Shown: positions 59,753-64,000 of the stretch, piece by piece
How positions within the stretch are numbered: position 1 is the stretch's first letter
How the letters are laid out: each line of letters begins with the position of its first letter
Assembly (NCBI GenBank): GCA_035629025.1
Contig: DASPIU010000040.1
Span: forward strand, 29,540 to 93,539
Direction of reading: 5' to 3'
Length of the DNA: 64,000 nucleotides
Source of the DNA: Stenotrophomonas_A sp035629025
GTDB lineage: Bacteria > Pseudomonadota > Gammaproteobacteria > Xanthomonadales > Xanthomonadaceae
The notes under the pieces: model-generated
Seen by the model: only the letters and a program-made list of their open reading frames with translations
The model's database searches: none
Told to the model about the DNA's origin: nothing
Made by a program: the position numbers and the translations under genes

Positions 59753-59994
59753 GCCGGCTCCGGGCTCACGCGCTTGTGCGGCTCGGTAATGATGCGCCGG
59801 CGCACGATGCGCACGTCGCCCACCATCAGCAGGCGCAGATCGCTTACCAGCAGTTCGGCCAGGGCTGCATCGTCGATATCCTCGCCGTCGATGTCGAGCC
59901 GGAAATCCTGGCCCTGCAGGCCGCCGCCGTTGCTGAAGTCGATCTCGAAATCAAACACGACACGGTGCTGCAAGGGGGCGGCGCTGGTGTTCAT
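59749..59994 (-). CDS. Small hypothetical protein coupled to the EamA gene
   Basis: The 81-residue protein is not recognised. It has no signal peptide or membrane segment. The first half is aromatic and acidic (RVVFDFEIDFSNGGGLQGQD) and continues FRLDIDGEDIDDAALAELLV, then VGDVRIVRRRIITEPHKR. The strand-helix-strand pattern suggests a small alpha/beta fold. Its stop overlaps the EamA start, so it is translated ahead of the transporter. It starts 105 bp from the divergent LysR gene. Confidence 0.7.
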   Translation of the reverse strand: MNTSAAPLQHRVVFDFEIDFSNGGGLQGQDFRLDIDGEDIDDAALAELLVSDLRLLMVGDVRIVRRRIITEPHKRVSPEPA

Positions 59995-60099
59995 GGCAAG
60001 GGGAACCTGACAAGGGCGGCCAGCATCCTCCCGCGCCAGGGCGCCGACAAGCGCGTAGTATCACGCGCAGCGACAAATCTCATTCGTGGCTCGCCTACC

Positions 60100-61035
60100 G
60101 TGAACCTGCGCCCTACCTTGCTGCCGGCGCTGGGCGTCTTCGCCGTTGCCGCCCGGCACCAGAACTTCGCCCTGGCCGGCGAGGAACTGCACCTGACCGC
60201 CAGCGCGGTCAGCCACCACATCCGCAAGCTCGAATCGCTGCTCGGCGCGCCGTTGTTCCAGCGCCACGCGCGCGGCGTGACCCTGACCGCCGAGGGCCGG
60301 CAGTTGGCCGATGCCGCCAGTGCCGCCCTGGCCGAGGTCAGCGCGGTGGCCGGCGACCTGCGGCCGCTGCCGGAGACCGTGCCGCTGCGCCTGACCACAC
60401 TGCATTCGGTGTCCTACTGCTGGCTGTTGCCGCGCCTGCCGCGCTTCTGCGCGCTGCACCCGCACATCCGCCTGGAAATCCACACCGGCAGCGCGCTGGC
60501 GCGCTTTGACGATGGCGGCCCGCACCTGGCGATCCGCTACGGGCCGGGGCGCTGGCCGGGGGTGACCGCACTGCCGTTGATGGAGGACGCGCTGTTTCCG
60601 GTCGCCTCGCCGGCCTTGCCGCAACTGGCGCAGGTGCGCGAGCCGGCCGACATCCTGCAGTTGCCGCTGTTGTCGGACATGTCGCCACAGAGTTGGCGCG
60701 ACTGGCTGCGCGCGGCCGGCGTGCGTGGCGTACGCCTGCCGCCCATGCACAGCTTCAGCGACAGCACCGAGGCCTTGCGCGCGGCGGTATACGGCATGGG
60801 TGCGGTGCTGGCGCGACGGCTGGTGGCCCAGCCCTACCTGCAACGTTACGAACTGGTACGCCTGCCCGGCCCGCCGCTGCGCCCGCGCTACGCGTATTAC
60901 ATCGTGCACCCCGAGCACCAGCCGCCGAATGCGGCCGCGCAGTTGATGATCGACTGGCTGCGGCGCGAGGCCCTGGACGAACGCACGCCGCTGCCACCAC
61001 TGCCGGCGGAGCTGCTGGGAATCGGGGAAAGCTGA
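60100..61035 (+). CDS. LysR-family transcriptional regulator (GcvA-like)
   Basis: The 311-residue protein has an N-terminal winged helix-turn-helix, LPALGVFAVAARHQNFALAG then EELHLTASAVSHHIRKLESL and LGAPLFQRHARGVTLTAEG, and a LysR substrate-binding domain. The S-A-V-S-H-H-I-R-K-L-E pattern and the VSYCWLLPRLPRFCALHPHI segment are GcvA-like. GTG at 60100 is chosen because it places MNLRPTLLPAL directly before the recognition domain; an ATG in frame at 59776 overlaps the divergent gene. The likely target is the divergent small gene/EamA pair. Confidence 0.88.
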   Translation: MNLRPTLLPALGVFAVAARHQNFALAGEELHLTASAVSHHIRKLESLLGAPLFQRHARGVTLTAEGRQLADAASAALAEVSAVAGDLRPLPETVPLRLTTLHSVSYCWLLPRLPRFCALHPHIRLEIHTGSALARFDDGGPHLAIRYGPGRWPGVTALPLMEDALFPVASPALPQLAQVREPADILQLPLLSDMSPQSWRDWLRAAGVRGVRLPPMHSFSDSTEALRAAVYGMGAVLARRLVAQPYLQRYELVRLPGPPLRPRYAYYIVHPEHQPPNAAAQLMIDWLRREALDERTPLPPLPAELLGIGES

Positions 61036-61139
61036 GCGCCGCGCGGCGCGGTGAGGGCTGCTGGCGCGGCGGCGTCCTCACTTCGCCTTGCCCTGCCCCT
61101 GCCTAGGCTTGAATCTCCCCCGTAACGGAGAGTTCTGCC

Positions 61140-61433
61140 ATGCCCACCCTGCGCCTGCGCATCACCGGCAGCGAGGATGACGCCCGCGCCATCAGCAACC
61201 TGCTGCTGAGCCTGGACGGAATCGAACACGTCGAGGAAGTGGATGACCTGATGCCGCACCTGGACGACGACGACTCCAGCTCGGCCGGCCTGTCCGACGA
61301 CGAGGGCCCGGGCACGCATGAGCTGGAAGTGGAAGCCGGCAATGCGTCCACCGCGCAGAAGGTTCGCGATGCGGTACAGGAGCTGGCGCTGGAGTTGGAC
61401 GTGTTCGTGGAGTTCGAGCAGGACGAGGGTTGA
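61140..61433 (+). CDS. Small acidic hypothetical protein
   Basis: The 97-residue protein is very acidic. It begins with MPTLRLRITGSEDDARAISN then LLLSLDGIEHVEEVDD, a beta-alpha-beta start like ACT or ferredoxin-like folds. A disordered acidic linker (LDDDDSSSAGLSDDEGPG) precedes a second half (LEVEAGNASTAQKVRDAVQE) predicted as helix and strand. GGAGA stands about 8 nt before the ATG. No function is proposed. Confidence 0.75.
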   Translation: MPTLRLRITGSEDDARAISNLLLSLDGIEHVEEVDDLMPHLDDDDSSSAGLSDDEGPGTHELEVEAGNASTAQKVRDAVQELALELDVFVEFEQDEG

Positions 61434-61458
61434 GCCTCCTGCCGCATGACGGCTGCAC

Positions 61459-61551
61459 TGTAGGAGCGGCTCTTGTGGCCTTGGGCCATCAGCCGCGACC
61501 GCCATCTGACGGCGCGCGACTCCGCCCGTCGGGGCTGAAGCCCCTCCTACA
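61459..61551. repeat. Inverted pair of diverged GTAG REP hairpins
   Basis: A long forward unit with an inner stem (61459-61499, the type seen at 16689) is followed by an inverted GGGGC-stem unit (61528-61551, the type seen at 16637). The pair is the mirror image of the pair at 16637-16729, suggesting the two move or amplify as one block. Confidence 0.8.
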
Positions 61552-61593
61552 GAACCCAATTCGTAATCGCAATGCCCGCTGGGTGCCTCGCCC

Positions 61594-61950
61594 CTACAGG
61601 CTGGCTCCGTCATACGAGGTAATGCTCAGCGTCGCCAGGTCGAGCGCCGGCACGCAGCGCAGGTTCACCGCCGCCATCAGCTGGTTGCTGCGCGGGTCCA
61701 GGGCTTCGCTGAAAGGCGCAATGCCGCACTGCCGGCAGAAATGATGGGCGATGTGGTGATGGTTGAAACGGTACTCGCCGACATCCTCGGGCGCGGCGCT
61801 CACTGCCAGCGCCTCGCGCGGGCCGAACCAGAGCAGGCCACCGCGGCGCCGGCACAGCGAGCAGTTGCAGTCCATGGCCTCGGTGACCGGCGCGTCGGTG
61901 GTGAGGGTGAATGCGATGCGGCCGCAGTGGCAGCTTCCTTCGTATTGCAC
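61594..61950 (-). CDS. GFA (glutathione-dependent formaldehyde-activating) domain protein
   Basis: The 118-residue protein has the zinc-binding cysteines of the GFA/Mss4-like fold: YEGSCHCGRIAFTL, DCNCSLCRRRGGLLWF and HHFCRQCGIAPFSEALDP. The founding member Gfa was thought to condense formaldehyde with glutathione, but most family members have no proven activity. GTG at 61950 is the start because GGAGGG precedes it by 6 nt and the family begins here; a longer frame upstream antisense to the DUF885 signal region was rejected. Confidence 0.9.
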   Translation of the reverse strand: MQYEGSCHCGRIAFTLTTDAPVTEAMDCNCSLCRRRGGLLWFGPREALAVSAAPEDVGEYRFNHHHIAHHFCRQCGIAPFSEALDPRSNQLMAAVNLRCVPALDLATLSITSYDGASL

Positions 61951-62050
61951 GGGTATCCCTCCGGCTGAAAGGGCCAAGGTAATCCAAAGGCATGTGCGCT
62001 GGCACCCCGGGGCGCCTATCCTCGGCGTTTTCGTCCAACCGGAAGCCCCG

Positions 62051-63865
62051 ATGCGCCAGACCCTGCTTGCCGCCGCCCTGCTCGCCGCCCTTGCCGGCTG
62101 CCAGAAACAGGCCGACACCGCTCCCACCGCCAGCACCGGCGCCCCGGCCGCCAGCGCCGGCGCCACTCAGGCGCAGGACGCGCAGTTCGCCGAGCTGTCG
62201 AAGAGGGCGCTCGATACCTGGATGCAGCTGTCGCCGGTGGGCGCAACCCAGATCGGCGACCACCGCTTCGACGGCCAGATCGACGACCTCTCCGCGGCCG
62301 GCCGGCAGAAGGCGCTGGATGCCAGCAAGGCGCTGCTGGCCGACCTGGACAAGCTCGACCCCAAGCAGCTCTCGCGCGAGAACCAGGTCGATGCGGCGAT
62401 CCTGCGTAACCAGCTGCAATCGGACATCTGGAACAGCGAAGTGCTGCAGAGCTGGGCTTGGGACCCGCAGATCTACAACAACCTGGCCGGCGGCGCGATC
62501 TACGGCCTGATGGCGCGTGAGTTCGCGCCGCTGCCTGCGCGCATCAAGTCGGCGACCGAGCGCATGGAGAAGATTCCGCAGATCTTCGCCCAGGCGCGCG
62601 AGAACCTGGACCCGGCGCGAGTGCCGCTGATTCACGCGCAGACCGTGGCCAAGCAGAACCAGGGCATCCTCTCGATCATCGAGACCTTCATCACCCCGCA
62701 CCTGGCCGAGCTGGCCCCGGCCGACGCGGCGCGCACGCAGGCGGCCATTGACGGGTTGAAGAAGGCGGTGGCCGAGCAGCAGGAGTGGCTGGACAAGACG
62801 CTGGTGCCCAACGCCAAGGGCGACTTCCGCATCGGCGCGGAAAAATACGACCAGAAGCTGAAGTTCGCGCTGGTATCGTCGCTGTCACGCGAGGACATCA
62901 AGCAGCGTGCGCAGGCCGAGCTGACGCGGGTGCGTGGTGACATGTACGGCATCGCGCGGCAGGTGCTGAAGGACAAGCCGGGGGCGCCGGCGCTGCCGGA
63001 GCAGCCCAGCGACGAGCAGCAGCAGAAGGCAATCGAGGCGGCGCTGGAGCTGGCGTATGCGCAGCATCCGGCGCGCGACAAGGTGGTGGACGATGCCAAG
63101 GCGGCGCTGAAGTCGGCCACGGATTTCGTGCGGGAGAAGGATCTGGTGACGCTGCCGGATGCGCCGGTGGACGTGATCCTGATGCCGGAGTTCCAGCGCG
63201 GGGTGGCGGTGGCCTACTGCGATTCGCCGGGGCCGCTGGACAAGAATCTGGCGACGTTCTTCGCGATTTCGCCGATTCCCGATGACTGGACGCAGGCGCA
63301 GGCGGACTCGTTCCTGCGCGAGTACAACTCGCGGATGATCCATCTGCTGTCGATTCACGAGGGCATCCCGGGCCACTATCTGGAAGGCTGGCATTCGGCG
63401 AAATTCCCGTCGACGCTGCGGGCGGTGTTGCGTTCGGGCATGTATGCCGAGGGCTGGGCGGTGTACACGGAGCGGATGATGCAGGAGCAGGGTTATCTGG
63501 ATAACGATCCGCTGTTCCATCTGGTGCAGCTGAAGTTCTATCTGCGCACGATTGCCAATGCGATCCTCGATCAGGGGGTGCATGTGGATGGGTGGAGCCG
63601 TGAGCAGGCGATGCATCTGATGACGCACGATGCGTTCCAGCAGGAAAGCGAGGCGTCGGGCAAGTGGGTGCGGGCGCAGTTGTCGTCTGCGCAGTTGCCG
63701 ACGTATTTCGTGGGGCTGCAGGAGCATCTGGATACGCGCAAGGCGGTGCAGGAGAAGCTGGGGGACAAGTTCAATCTGAAGGCTTATCACGATCAGATGT
63801 TGTCTTACGGGGCGCCGCCGGTGCGGTTTGCGCGGGAGTTGATGTTGGATCAGCCTATTGAGTGA
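62051..63865 (+). CDS. DUF885 family predicted zinc-peptidase lipoprotein
   Basis: The 604-residue protein has a lipobox (LLAALLAALAGC) and a DUF885 domain. SIHEGIPGHYLEGWHSAKFP contains an H-E-x-x-x-H zinc-binding pair, then EGWAVYTERMMQEQGYLDND is the second conserved block and RTIANAILDQGVHVDGWSRE the third. Members resemble M2/M3-like metallopeptidases, with no defined substrate. The ATG at 62051 begins the signal peptide, although the frame is open upstream. Towards the 3' end, from about 62930, codons become noticeably richer in G-ending forms (GCG, CTG, GTG, GGG) than the first half. Confidence 0.88.
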   Translation: MRQTLLAAALLAALAGCQKQADTAPTASTGAPAASAGATQAQDAQFAELSKRALDTWMQLSPVGATQIGDHRFDGQIDDLSAAGRQKALDASKALLADLDKLDPKQLSRENQVDAAILRNQLQSDIWNSEVLQSWAWDPQIYNNLAGGAIYGLMAREFAPLPARIKSATERMEKIPQIFAQARENLDPARVPLIHAQTVAKQNQGILSIIETFITPHLAELAPADAARTQAAIDGLKKAVAEQQEWLDKTLVPNAKGDFRIGAEKYDQKLKFALVSSLSREDIKQRAQAELTRVRGDMYGIARQVLKDKPGAPALPEQPSDEQQQKAIEAALELAYAQHPARDKVVDDAKAALKSATDFVREKDLVTLPDAPVDVILMPEFQRGVAVAYCDSPGPLDKNLATFFAISPIPDDWTQAQADSFLREYNSRMIHLLSIHEGIPGHYLEGWHSAKFPSTLRAVLRSGMYAEGWAVYTERMMQEQGYLDNDPLFHLVQLKFYLRTIANAILDQGVHVDGWSREQAMHLMTHDAFQQESEASGKWVRAQLSSAQLPTYFVGLQEHLDTRKAVQEKLGDKFNLKAYHDQMLSYGAPPVRFARELMLDQPIE

Positions 63866-63871
63866 GGGTTG

Positions 63872-64000
63872 GTTTCGGCGCGTGGCGGTTCGTGCGGATG
63901 GTTCGGCGCGTGGCCGTTCGTGTGGATGGTTCGGCGCGCGGCCGTTCGTGTGGATGGTTCGGCGCGCGGCCGTTCGTGTGGATGGTTCGGCGCGCGGCCG
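63872..64000 (+). repeat. 28-bp tandem repeat array reaching the window end
   Basis: About 4.5 copies of GTTCGGCGCGCGGCCGTTCG followed by TGTGGATG. The first copy (63872-63900) is diverged and 29 bp long. Units at 63901, 63929 and 63957 are nearly identical, and a fifth is cut by the window edge. The array begins 7 bp after the DUF885 stop codon and is non-coding in appearance. Confidence 0.9.

Noticed and set aside
58885..60098. tRNA or small RNA gene in gaps of the last 6 kb
   Set aside because: No T-arm consensus or cloverleaf could be found; the same search failed over the rest of the window.
63872..64000. CRISPR array
   Set aside because: The 28-bp units are directly adjacent without unique spacers, so it is a simple tandem repeat.

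Overview
The window is about 64 kb of very GC-rich DNA from a gammaproteobacterium, almost certainly of the Xanthomonadaceae (Xanthomonas, Stenotrophomonas, Pseudoxanthomonas, Lysobacter or a relative). The evidence is the gene set and order (leuS-lptE-holA-nadD-rsfS-rlmH, maf-rng-yhdP, tldD-darP-pmbA, xseB-ispA), large Oar-like TonB-dependent receptors, GTAG-type REP hairpins (TGTAGGAGCGGCTTCAGCC core) and GGGAATNGGGAAT repeats. The genus cannot be fixed from the sequence alone. No tRNA, rRNA, CRISPR array, insertion sequence or phage gene was recognised.

Layout. 1-3 kb: the start of a DUF418 membrane protein, a SlyD-type prolyl isomerase, two tandem NlpC/P60 hydrolases and an acyl-CoA thioesterase. 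3.2-10.7 kb: a sigma-54 activator with a VpsR-like N-terminus, convergent with a six-gene operon matching the Pseudomonas fapABCDEF functional-amyloid operon in gene order and protein features. The operon is preceded by a correctly spaced -24/-12 promoter. 10.9-16.6 kb: a dicarboxylate symporter, a PhoA-type lipoprotein phosphatase, tilS, xseB and ispA. 17-28.2 kb: DUF4870, pmbA, darP, tldD, a DUF6065 gene, yhdP, rng and maf.

28.3-39.5 kb is an accessory block on the + strand, set between maf and rlmH (both on the - strand). It holds a SIMPL protein, a TonB-like energiser, an Oar-like TonB receptor, two overlapping TPR-sulfotransferases and a second TonB receptor. It looks like an uptake and modification locus of unknown substrate. 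39.9-46 kb is the conserved rlmH-rsfS-nadD-holA-lptE-leuS block. 46-50.5 kb: a DUF998 membrane protein, an AraC regulator, a CnoX-like thioredoxin, a DUF4442 hotdog protein and a periplasmic cyclophilin.

50.5-58.9 kb is an acetone-utilisation locus: acxA, acxB and acxC encode the three subunits of acetone carboxylase. A zinc alcohol dehydrogenase lies downstream and a divergent AcoR/AcxR-type sigma-54 activator upstream, again with a correctly spaced -24/-12 promoter and a candidate activator palindrome. 58.9-64 kb: an EamA exporter with a small overlapping gene, a divergent LysR regulator, an acidic 97-residue protein, a GFA-domain protein, a DUF885 lipoprotein and the start of a 28-bp tandem repeat that runs off the window.

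The most notable results are the complete fap-like operon with its own sigma-54 control, the TonB receptor/TPR-sulfotransferase locus, and a 122-nt palindromic intergenic element. One of its three copies has replaced whole stem segments while keeping the pairing, which points to a structured RNA. Repeats fill every convergent intergenic gap longer than about 50 bp.
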